From contig JAHDDN010000285.1 in assembly GCA_020629335.1 (NCBI GenBank), positions 1 to 6,894 of the forward strand: a stretch of 6,894 nucleotides of DNA, written 5' to 3'. The number at the start of each line of letters is the position of its first letter. The stretch's first letter is position 1. Position numbers and translations under genes: made by a program. The stretch is from Chitinophagales bacterium (GTDB lineage Bacteria > Bacteroidota > Bacteroidia > Chitinophagales > UBA2359). The notes below the pieces were generated by a model. That model ran no database searches. It was not told where the DNA came from and saw only the letters and a program-made list of their open reading frames with translations. This document shows, piece after piece, positions 1 to 6,799 of this stretch.

Positions 1-1523
1 TATTTAGAATGGGTTTAGGCTTTATATTATTGGTGGATTTATTTAATAGAGCTAGAGATTTGACGGCCCATTATACAGATGCTGGTCTACTGCCTCGTGT
101 GGCTTTATTTGATACTGTTTGGAAAGACTGGTATTTTTCATTACACTTATTGAGTGGAGAAGCCTTTTTTCAGATAATATTATTTATACTGGCTGCTTTA
201 GCAGCATTTGCTTTACTAGTAGGCTATAAAACTCGATTAGCGACAATAGTATCTTGGGTATTATTAGTATCCTTACATGCTCGAAATCCTATTGTTTTGA
301 ATAGTGGAGATACGCTTTTAAGGCTTCACCTATTTATCAGTATGTTCTTGCCATTAGGGGCCATGTGGTCAGTTGATAAAAGGCTTAATCCAGCAGAGAA
401 GGATACCATAAGCCCTAAGCAGTTTTTGTCTATGGCCACTTTTGCATTAATTGTACAAGTGATGATTATCTATCCGATCTCCGCCTTTGAGAAAACGGGC
501 CAAAGTTGGATAGATGGAACAGCTGTCTACTTAACACTGAATATAGATCAACATGCGACTAGCTTTGGTAAGCTCTTTTTAAACTTGCCCATGAGTGTGT
601 TGAAAATGATGACACACATTACCTTCTATATCGAAAAATTTGCTTGGATAGTACTGTTTATTCCCTTCAGAAATCACCTCTTTAGATTTGTTGCCTTTGC
701 GGCTTATGCAGGTATGCATTTCGGATTTGGACTAACACTCAAGTTGGGAATCTTTACTTGGGTGGCGATCATTGGTTGGTTAGCTTTGCTTCCACCACAG
801 TTTTGGGACGGATTCATTGCTAAACTTGCCCCTAAACAGTGGCTGGCTAGTATGGGAGAAAAGCTCAATGGAGTGATACAAGGATTAGTTAACAGAGATT
901 ATCTGTATAAGCGCAAACAAAATAATAAACTAGGAGTCTTTGGTAATGTAGTGATAGGCTTTTTCATCACAATCATTATCATGTGGAATCTATCTTCTAT
1001 TAATTTATTCAAATTTCCCTCTTCTTTAGAGCCTTTTATGCGTTATCCAAGGTTGGCACAAGGCTGGGCTATGTTTTCGCCTGATCCGTTTAAGGATGAT
1101 GGTTGGTATGTCATCAGCGGCCAATTAGCGAATCAGACCGAATATGACATCTATAATGATCAACCACTAAGTTTCGAGCTGCCTGATAATATTTCTCAAA
1201 CGTTTGACGGACAGCGTTGGAGACGGTATATGCGTAATCTATGGCGCAAAAAGTATAAAGAGCATCGCAAATACTACAGTCGTTATTTATGTTCTTCCTG
1301 GAATGAAGAGCATAAAGGCACGCCTAAAGAATTAGAAACCCTACAGATTTTTTATATGGTAGAGCGTACTCAGCCCAATTTTGAACCGCCTATCATCGAG
1401 AAGAAAAACATCTGGAATCATTGGTGTTCTCCTAAGTTTAAAGATAGATTCTCTAAGAAAGAAAACAAGACAGAAGAAAAGAACAAGGACAAGTCTCCAA
1501 CTATCTTAACGCCAAAAGACTAA
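1..1523 (+). CDS. HTTM (VKGC-like) multi-pass membrane protein, 5' partial
   Basis: The frame is open to the left edge: before the first Met (base 9) come in-frame Phe and Arg codons. An ...FR-M-GLG run is the usual start of the first helix in HTTM proteins, so that Met is probably internal and the true start lies outside the window. Counting from it, hydrophobic segments lie near residues 53-72, 77-89, 103-119, 141-159, 205-219, 225-242, 246-262 and 311-328. They are followed by a polar C-terminal region (about 345-504) that starts with the family-like RYPRLAQGWAMFSPDP stretch and ends in a Lys/Glu-rich tail (480-504). Other family-like pieces are HYTDAGLLPR (21-30) and GMHFGFGLTLKLGIF (235-249). 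HTTM is the horizontally transferred transmembrane domain related to vitamin K-dependent gamma-carboxylase. The role of most bacterial members is unknown, and I do not claim carboxylase activity. The stop TAA at 1521-1523 lies inside the 3' end of the converging gene. Confidence 0.85.
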   Translation, partial: FRMGLGFILLVDLFNRARDLTAHYTDAGLLPRVALFDTVWKDWYFSLHLLSGEAFFQIILFILAALAAFALLVGYKTRLATIVSWVLLVSLHARNPIVLNSGDTLLRLHLFISMFLPLGAMWSVDKRLNPAEKDTISPKQFLSMATFALIVQVMIIYPISAFEKTGQSWIDGTAVYLTLNIDQHATSFGKLFLNLPMSVLKMMTHITFYIEKFAWIVLFIPFRNHLFRFVAFAAYAGMHFGFGLTLKLGIFTWVAIIGWLALLPPQFWDGFIAKLAPKQWLASMGEKLNGVIQGLVNRDYLYKRKQNNKLGVFGNVVIGFFITIIIMWNLSSINLFKFPSSLEPFMRYPRLAQGWAMFSPDPFKDDGWYVISGQLANQTEYDIYNDQPLSFELPDNISQTFDGQRWRRYMRNLWRKKYKEHRKYYSRYLCSSWNEEHKGTPKELETLQIFYMVERTQPNFEPPIIEKKNIWNHWCSPKFKDRFSKKENKTEEKNKDKSPTILTPKD

Positions 1524-2261
1524 GGTGTCAATATTTAAAGCAGTCGTTAGTTTTGACATCAAACGCTTAAATTTACTTTTATAGTTAACTCGCTCCCAAC
1601 TTACTTTGGGCGCTTCCTTAGTATCAGCAATGAATTCATCTTGATAAAGGATCGAACGCTTATTAGATTTGAAATTCGTTAATTGACCTGTTTTTATAGG
1701 TCCACAATTGGCTGTATCATGAATGTTAAAAGGGCTAGAAGGTAATGCTGTATCATACCGATAAAGCTCATATCGCTCAATCAATGAAATTAATATCTGT
1801 GTATACTTTGGATTGGTGGCATAACCAGCCTTCTTTAAGCCTCTTGCCCAAGACTTATAATCATAAACACTATAGTCAAATAAGGCATCATAAAAACCTA
1901 AGCGATGATATTTTAAGAAAGTAGAATGATCCCTAAACGATTGCTCAGGGCTTTTGTAAGATCGGAAGCACTCATCAGGTGCATCATCCGTATAGCGATA
2001 AGAAGGCCCAGTCCAATGGCGCTTACACTTAATTCCAAAGTGATTATTAGCATTCGTAGCCAACTCACTACTACCATAAGCTGATTCTAATAAAGCTTGT
2101 CCTAATTTAATACTGGCAGGAATACCATAGGTGTGCATATCCTCTATAGCAATATGCTTATACTGATCAATATATTTCTCTACTTTTTGACGTACAGATC
2201 CAGCTTCTAATTGAAAGGGGTATACTGAAATTAACGCCAATAAAACTAATATGCGATTCAT
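1506..2261 (-). CDS. Secreted glucosaminidase (GH73/FlgJ-like peptidoglycan hydrolase)
   Basis: Predicted to cleave the glycan strands of peptidoglycan in the periplasm or at the surface. I place the start at 2261 (251 aa), not at the in-frame ATG at 2375 (289 aa), because translation from 2261 begins with a clear signal peptide (MNRILVLLALISVYPFQLEAG) while the extra 38 upstream residues look like non-coding sequence. The glucosaminidase domain spans about residues 28-168. It carries the hallmark QALLESAYGSSELATNANNH stretch followed by FGIKC; Glu59 is the expected catalytic acid. FRSYKSPEQSFRDHSTFL (99-116) and the GYATNPKYTQILISLIERY segment (146-164) are also typical. The last ~80 residues match nothing I recognise: no LysM repeat is visible, although phylum relatives often carry one, and the tail ends in a basic stretch (KSKFKRLMSKL). 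The 3' end overlaps the opposing HTTM gene by 18 bp. The domain call is secure; the substrate bond is inferred from the family. Confidence 0.88.
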   Translation of the reverse strand: MNRILVLLALISVYPFQLEAGSVRQKVEKYIDQYKHIAIEDMHTYGIPASIKLGQALLESAYGSSELATNANNHFGIKCKRHWTGPSYRYTDDAPDECFRSYKSPEQSFRDHSTFLKYHRLGFYDALFDYSVYDYKSWARGLKKAGYATNPKYTQILISLIERYELYRYDTALPSSPFNIHDTANCGPIKTGQLTNFKSNKRSILYQDEFIADTKEAPKVSWERVNYKSKFKRLMSKLTTALNIDTLVFWR

Positions 2262-2423
2262 ATTTAAGTTATTGGTATGAAGTAAATAGTCGTGCTTAAT
2301 ATGCTTGGTGGTTGGGGTAAGTAAGAGCACGAAAATATCATGCCACTTATACAAATACATGTAAATGTACAGCAATGTTATGAGGATACAAAATCAGGCT
2401 TGTATTCTAGCAACTTACTAATA
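2262..2423 (-). other. Intergenic region upstream of the glucosaminidase
   Basis: A 162-bp gap between the methyltransferase stop and the chosen glucosaminidase start. No gene is supported here; the upstream extension of the glucosaminidase frame (to 2375) reads as low-complexity aromatic and basic residues. A 20-nt quasi-palindrome centred on ACATGT lies at 2350-2369, with 7 of 10 positions matching. Sequences on the minus strand one base off the Bacteroidota -7 consensus TAnnTTTG occur (TGTATTTG, TGATTTTG), but neither has a TTG at the expected distance upstream, so no promoter is called. No Shine-Dalgarno site precedes 2261, which is ordinary in this phylum. Confidence 0.4.
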
Positions 2424-3068
2424 CTAATCGCTCAACTTTCGTGCCATCATAATGCCATCACCTATAGGAAGTAAAACATTTTCTAATCTAGTATCTAATA
2501 GCGTCATTTTATTAAATTTATCTAATGCCTGAGCATCCCAATCCTTAGCTGAAGGTGCTACTACCTTTCCACTCCAAAGGACATTATCAGCTAATAAGTA
2601 GCCTCCAATAGACAGCTTTTTCACTGCCAAATCTAAATAACTAGGATAATTGCGCTTATCCGCATCCATAAAAATCAAGTCAAATGGCCCCTCCAAATCA
2701 GGGATAATTTCTAAAGCATTACCGATATGAATCTGAATTTGATCTTGTACCCCTGCTTTCTCAAAATATCGCATCTGAATATCCTTCAGTTCTTCATCCA
2801 CCTCAATCGTATGTAGCATACCACCTTCCGCTAATCCAGCAGCCATACAAATAGCCGAATAACCAGTAAAGGTCCCAATCTCTAATATTTTTTTAGGCCG
2901 ACACATCATACTAATCATCTTCAAAAAAGTCCCCTGCAATTGGCCCGAAATCATCTGTGGCATGAGCGTTTTCAAATTCGTTTCTCGTTCCAACTCACTC
3001 AAAGCCGTTGAATGTGTCGTTGTATGTCGCTCCGAGTATTCCCACAATTCCTTATCAATTATATACAT
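2424..3068 (-). CDS. Class I SAM-dependent O-methyltransferase (COMT/CCoAOMT-like)
   Basis: Cytoplasmic methyltransferase of the metal-dependent catechol / caffeoyl-CoA O-methyltransferase family, transferring a methyl group from S-adenosylmethionine to a hydroxyl. At 214 aa it is the usual full length. Motif I is ILEIGTFTGYS (61-71), which binds SAM. The acidic residue after the next strand is Glu89 or Asp91 in TIEVDEEL. The family's metal and catalytic residues appear as D135 and K138 in FMDADK, and D161-N162 in LLADNVLWSGKV. The C-terminus PIGDGIMMARK (201-211) is also standard. The acceptor cannot be read from sequence. Bacterial members include the tRNA wobble-uridine methyltransferase TrmR as well as small-molecule enzymes, so I give no symbol. 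The start at 3068 follows an AT-rich leader with no strong ribosome-binding site, and about 21 nt upstream begins a strongly palindromic repeat that could affect its mRNA. There is no transmembrane segment or signal peptide. Confidence 0.9.
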   Translation of the reverse strand: MYIIDKELWEYSERHTTTHSTALSELERETNLKTLMPQMISGQLQGTFLKMISMMCRPKKILEIGTFTGYSAICMAAGLAEGGMLHTIEVDEELKDIQMRYFEKAGVQDQIQIHIGNALEIIPDLEGPFDLIFMDADKRNYPSYLDLAVKKLSIGGYLLADNVLWSGKVVAPSAKDWDAQALDKFNKMTLLDTRLENVLLPIGDGIMMARKLSD

Positions 3069-3081
3069 TTATTCTTTATTT

Positions 3082-3186
3082 GGGGCTTCCCCCATTATTT
3101 TTTGGCCATTGGTAATATGGACTGTTTAGTCCATTGGGCGGACACATAGGTCCGCCCCTACAAATGATGGCCAAAAAATAATGGGG
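3082..3186. repeat. Nested palindromic, cloverleaf-like intergenic element
   Basis: A perfect 20-bp inverted repeat forms the outer arms: 3090-3109 (CCCCATTATTTTTTGGCCAT) and 3167-3186. Between them sit two further hairpins: 3117-3123 with 3128-3134 (ATGGACT/AGTCCAT, loop GTTT), and 3136-3143 with 3150-3157 (GGGCGGAC/GTCCGCCC, loop ACATAG). The block can therefore fold as a closed stem carrying two hairpins. A short GGGG/CCCC pair at 3082-3085 and 3090-3093 shares bases with the outer arm. The inner GC-rich hairpin resembles the GTAGGGGCG-type palindromes I recall from intergenic regions of many bacteria. No coding capacity or transposase is visible, so this could be a REP- or MITE-like non-autonomous element. 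There is no T-tract after the inner hairpins, so it is not a classical intrinsic terminator. Confidence 0.8.
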
Positions 3187-3203
3187 TCGGGCTGTCCGCT
3201 ATT

Positions 3204-3301
3204 ATGTGGCTATGATCTTCCTATTACGCTAAGTGCTGCTTGTCTGCTAAAGCCAGCCATCGCATCACTAAGCTCCATAAGTCAGATCATGGCCGCCACA
3301 T
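3204..3301. repeat. Long imperfect palindrome (second intergenic repeat unit)
   Basis: The outer arms pair as ATGTGGC (3204-3210) with GCCACAT (3295-3301) and ATGATCT (3212-3218) with AGATCAT (3284-3290), with a small bulge on the right side. After symmetric 9- and 10-nt unpaired stretches, a second stem pairs GCTAAGTGCTGC (3228-3239) with GCATCACTAAGC (3262-3273), matching at 10 of 12 positions, around a 22-nt apical region. The mismatches look like decay of a once better palindrome. No open reading frame of note is present. It sits between the lyase stop (3323) and the cloverleaf-like element, so it would be part of any read-through transcript from the lyase gene. Confidence 0.6.
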
Positions 3302-3322
3302 ACCGCTCCCATCCCTAAGCCG

Positions 3323-6300
3323 TTAATATCTTATTTCATCTATACCAATGGCACTTAAATTGGCTCGATATCTATTATAATCAGCTACGGTAGTATAACC
3401 ATCCATATTGACATCCGTATCTACATATTGAATAATAGTAGAGGTCAAACTCAAATAATGATTAAAATCATTGACACTCATAATGCCTTCTCCATTAAAA
3501 TCACCAGCTATCATAGCATAATTGCCATCACCCATTGAAATTAACTGAGTACTACCGCCCTGCACATTAGCTACTTGACTAAATTCATATGTCATATTGA
3601 CTGTAGCTCCCGTATTACTGCTGCTCATCAAGTCTAAGTGATTACGATGTCTGATCACGAAACGATAAGGAGCACCATCTGTTAGGTCATAAAAGCGAAC
3701 TCCCGCAGAGAAATCTGAAGGATTCACTATACTACCATCTGCTAATAATAAAGCAGCTTTACGCTCAATAACTAGGTCAGGATCAGTTCCGTCTCTCGCC
3801 TCTACTAATACCCAATCTACCACAGTAGTTGGGAAGGCCGCTGTATTGCTCACCGCTTCTGACCCAGCATAATTCCAAGGAGCCGTATTATAAGGCTGTG
3901 CTAATGGTAAAAGGTTTTGATCGTATAAGTCTTGATGCATACTGCCACTACCATCATAAGCGCCCTCCAAGAAAGCTGTTAAGTTAAGCGTATGATAAGG
4001 TGAATTATCAATCAAGTGAACTAAAGTTCGCCCATTGCCATTTGGTTCGAAGGCAAAGTTACTAATCTCTCCATCAATATCAACTGTTAAGGTATCATGG
4101 GTTGAGTTCCAAGTCGTAATTGGGAGGGGGCTGCCATCTTCATAAGGGTACATCATGACCTTAAAGTCAGGTGCCACACTATTACTCTCCACCACTAAAC
4201 GATAGCGATCAAAGTTAGGATTAGGCGAATAAGTATTGCCATTGAATATATCCACATATTGTAGCAATTCGGTATAGCCAGGAGGAGTAGAGCCAGTATA
4301 TCCTTCATTATTCAGTACTCGCACTAATAAGCGACGATTGCCCGTGCTGCTAGGTTCTTCCAATATAATATCACAACGGTAATCGCTATCGACTAAATTT
4401 ACATCTGTGCTAGCAATAGTCAAGTCATTAGCAATTTGTGCGACCCACTTATAATTCTGAACATTATTATCTTTTTGTACATCATCTACTACCAAAATGA
4501 AAGGATTCGTTCCTTTGAACATCGAGACATTTCTGTAGACTCTTTCCATCATATTATAAGGGCGCTTAATGATGCGCTCATACTTATCACCATCTGTCCA
4601 ATGCGCATAATCATAGAAAGGGATATTATAATGAGGTTCTGCGCCTGGCTGGTATAAGAAGTCATTCCAAGTTTCGGTGACTTCTTCCCAATTATTGGTG
4701 CCTAACCAAGAGTGATCATTGGCAGCAGTCTTTTTTTGCCAATGCCATTCCCAAGAGTAGGCATGAGTAGCATCCCCAGCCACCTGTGCAAAATTACTCG
4801 ATGGTTGCCAATCCAATATGGTTCCTGGTTGACGGGCTTTATCTCCTTCTAAATCGGTAATTGGGACTCCCATATCATTTACTAATATACAGGAGTGATA
4901 GTAAGTGGGTTGGAATTGGCTTCCACCGTAGGTTTTACGTACCCACATTCTATTTAGCCCGCTAAGTGTGAAGTCATTTCTATCGCCATGTGTATGACCG
5001 CCCATATTTTGTCGACAGTGAAATTGAGTGGAAAGAGCGTCTTGTGTGAATCCGCTTCGCATGACTGCTAAGCCTCTTACTGGAGCCAAGTAATCTGGAT
5101 TGCCATTAAATGTCGCTTCATTTTCCGTTTCCCAATTTCCTCCATTATAATCAGAGGCAAAAACGGCCAGAGGAATTAGGAAGTTATAATAGCTATTATC
5201 TGGTCTTACTTGCTGGTAGAGGTAGCCAGATCCATTGAGATTATAAGCTTGTTCGATAAAGTTACGCCATACGAAGTCAATGGCATTATTATTTGGAAAG
5301 ACCCATTTGAGTCCTGCTGCATCTAAAGAGTTGAATTTGTAGCCGCCTGTTTCTGCATCGTATCCGCTACCGCCCCATACGTCGTAGCTATTAAATGCGT
5401 GACCATAAGGCTGCATAATAGCGGGCAAGAATTGCTCTCCATAAGCTTTTACATTAGGGTGTCCTAAGAGGCTATAGCCACGTTTGGCACAAGCGATAAG
5501 TGTTGTTACGTATTGGTAATTTTTGCCCAATCCTTCATAGCCAGAGCCCGACTCGTGCCAGCCATAAGTAATGAAGTTGTGTAAGGCCCGCATCCATGTA
5601 TCAGTTAAGCCAGCTTGATAACCTGTTTCTCCTTCTATGGCTAAGTTGGTCATGATTTCGAAAGAGTTTAAGGTGGCCCAATTACTGGTGGTGGCATAGG
5701 CTTGAGTTTCTGCCCCATATAATTGAGTGGCATCTGATGGAGTAACTTGGGCAAGTCCAGCTCTTACGGCATCTCTTTGCGCAGTCGTCATTACGTTATA
5801 ATTGAGATCATAGCAAAGGGCCATACTTGGGCCTCCAAATAATCTAAAACTAGAAGAGTTGACACTGGCATCGCCAACTATTAGACTCGCCCAGAAGGCC
5901 ATAGCAGTTGCAAGGTCTTGTGCTCTATCGTCATAGTTCATTCCAGTGTCGCTATCGTATCCGCCTTGATTCATTAGGCATTCAAATGCTTCGAATGCCA
6001 TGATAGTAGCGGTTTCCATTTGTATTTTTTCAGTTACGCCATTCCAGACGGTTGGATCTTCATTGACTAGTTTGGTGTAGTAGGGGCTACGATCCCAGTA
6101 GCCGCCATTGTCTATGTATTTGTTGCCATCTGCATCATTGCCATAACTGGCCCAATGATTATAGGTACCATTAGATCCGTAGCCTAGGTGTAATAAGGTG
6201 GTGTGTGCATGTATCAATGCTGCGATAGATTGTCCACTGCTGGTGTTGGTTAATCGGTTTTGTATATCTGGAATATCTTCAGGGTTGAAGAAGATTCTGG

Positions 6301-6799
6301 GATGTACTCCAGGAGCTGGCGCATGAGAAATATCACGTGCCCCTGTAAAGTTGTGGAATACTGTCTGAGATCCTAAACCACTTCCGTCTGAATTATCGTA
6401 ATTAGCCCATCCGTAGGTAAAGCCACCAGCTTGAGTACTGATAGGGCTTGCGCTTTCGCTTGTAGAGTAAAGGGTGCTATTTTGATTAGTGGATAGATCT
6501 CTTGCTTTGACTCTATAAGTGTAGCTATTGCCTTCCGTAAGGCCAGTATCTTCATAGATGGGGGAGCTTTGCCATCCACTACTATTGCAACTGCCGCTCA
6601 GGCATTCAAAGTAGTATTCGACTCCGCTTGGGTCTGTGGCTGTTTGGGCGACCATTCGGATAGCGGTACCGCCTGCTGCTGTAGGAGGCAGTTGCCAAAC
6701 GGCTGGACTTGGAGAAGGTGGAGTGGTGTCTTGAGCAAAAATAATTAATGTAGCCATTGAAAATATGACTAGAATGCAGAAGGTTTTGAGTAGGTGCAT
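3323..6799 (-). CDS. Secreted multidomain polysaccharide lyase (heparinase II/III-like) with FN3-like and dockerin-like modules
   Basis: A 1158-residue exported protein. Residues 1-22 are a signal peptide, with cleavage likely after IIFA. Residues 24-123 form a fibronectin-III-like domain (DTTPPSPSPAVW..., ending in NSYTYRVKARDLSTNQNSTL) with a close cysteine pair, C66 and C71. Residues ~160-550 look like the helical toroid of alginate lyase / heparinase II-III proteins, opening with HPRIFFNPEDIPDIQNRL and containing the WHESGSGYEGLGKNYQYV stretch (414-431). Residues ~570-890 look like the beta-sandwich half, with the signature H602-T-H604-G-D606-R-N608-D-F610 and the later YYHSCILVND. The family's usual chemistry is beta-elimination of uronic-acid polysaccharides; the actual substrate is unknown. 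Residues ~935-1097 match a C-terminal module I recall from large Bacteroidota surface proteins. Residues 1100-1140 hold two EF-hand-like loops (D1100-x-N-x-E...D1111 and D1129-x-N-x-D...D1140). The protein ends IGIDEIRY, with no type IX sorting domain. The gene appears complete. Confidence 0.82.
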   Translation of the reverse strand: MHLLKTFCILVIFSMATLIIFAQDTTPPSPSPAVWQLPPTAAGGTAIRMVAQTATDPSGVEYYFECLSGSCNSSGWQSSPIYEDTGLTEGNSYTYRVKARDLSTNQNSTLYSTSESASPISTQAGGFTYGWANYDNSDGSGLGSQTVFHNFTGARDISHAPAPGVHPRIFFNPEDIPDIQNRLTNTSSGQSIAALIHAHTTLLHLGYGSNGTYNHWASYGNDADGNKYIDNGGYWDRSPYYTKLVNEDPTVWNGVTEKIQMETATIMAFEAFECLMNQGGYDSDTGMNYDDRAQDLATAMAFWASLIVGDASVNSSSFRLFGGPSMALCYDLNYNVMTTAQRDAVRAGLAQVTPSDATQLYGAETQAYATTSNWATLNSFEIMTNLAIEGETGYQAGLTDTWMRALHNFITYGWHESGSGYEGLGKNYQYVTTLIACAKRGYSLLGHPNVKAYGEQFLPAIMQPYGHAFNSYDVWGGSGYDAETGGYKFNSLDAAGLKWVFPNNNAIDFVWRNFIEQAYNLNGSGYLYQQVRPDNSYYNFLIPLAVFASDYNGGNWETENEATFNGNPDYLAPVRGLAVMRSGFTQDALSTQFHCRQNMGGHTHGDRNDFTLSGLNRMWVRKTYGGSQFQPTYYHSCILVNDMGVPITDLEGDKARQPGTILDWQPSSNFAQVAGDATHAYSWEWHWQKKTAANDHSWLGTNNWEEVTETWNDFLYQPGAEPHYNIPFYDYAHWTDGDKYERIIKRPYNMMERVYRNVSMFKGTNPFILVVDDVQKDNNVQNYKWVAQIANDLTIASTDVNLVDSDYRCDIILEEPSSTGNRRLLVRVLNNEGYTGSTPPGYTELLQYVDIFNGNTYSPNPNFDRYRLVVESNSVAPDFKVMMYPYEDGSPLPITTWNSTHDTLTVDIDGEISNFAFEPNGNGRTLVHLIDNSPYHTLNLTAFLEGAYDGSGSMHQDLYDQNLLPLAQPYNTAPWNYAGSEAVSNTAAFPTTVVDWVLVEARDGTDPDLVIERKAALLLADGSIVNPSDFSAGVRFYDLTDGAPYRFVIRHRNHLDLMSSSNTGATVNMTYEFSQVANVQGGSTQLISMGDGNYAMIAGDFNGEGIMSVNDFNHYLSLTSTIIQYVDTDVNMDGYTTVADYNRYRANLSAIGIDEIRY

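Noticed and set aside
2262..2375. N-terminal extension of the glucosaminidase to the ATG at 2375
   Set aside because: The extra 38 residues precede a textbook signal peptide that starts at the internal Met (2261), and they resemble translated non-coding DNA.
3136..3157. GC-rich hairpin as a rho-independent terminator for the lyase gene
   Set aside because: The stem is strong, but no run of T follows it on either strand, and it is more than 160 bp past the lyase stop codon. It fits better as part of a palindromic repeat.
3069..3322. CRISPR array or structured RNA gene in the intergenic block
   Set aside because: There are no regularly spaced direct repeats, only inverted repeats, and the folds do not match a tRNA or any RNA family I recognise.
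4436..4657. A 73-codon plus-strand open frame inside the lyase gene
   Set aside because: It is fully antisense to a well-supported coding region, has no recognisable domain and no initiation context, and its Ile/Tyr-rich translation is what an antisense shadow of AT-rich sequence gives.
6373..6579. A 68-codon minus-strand open frame in another frame of the lyase gene
   Set aside because: It overlaps the signal-peptide-proximal FN3-like coding sequence on the same strand in a different frame and has no family features, so it is a shadow frame.
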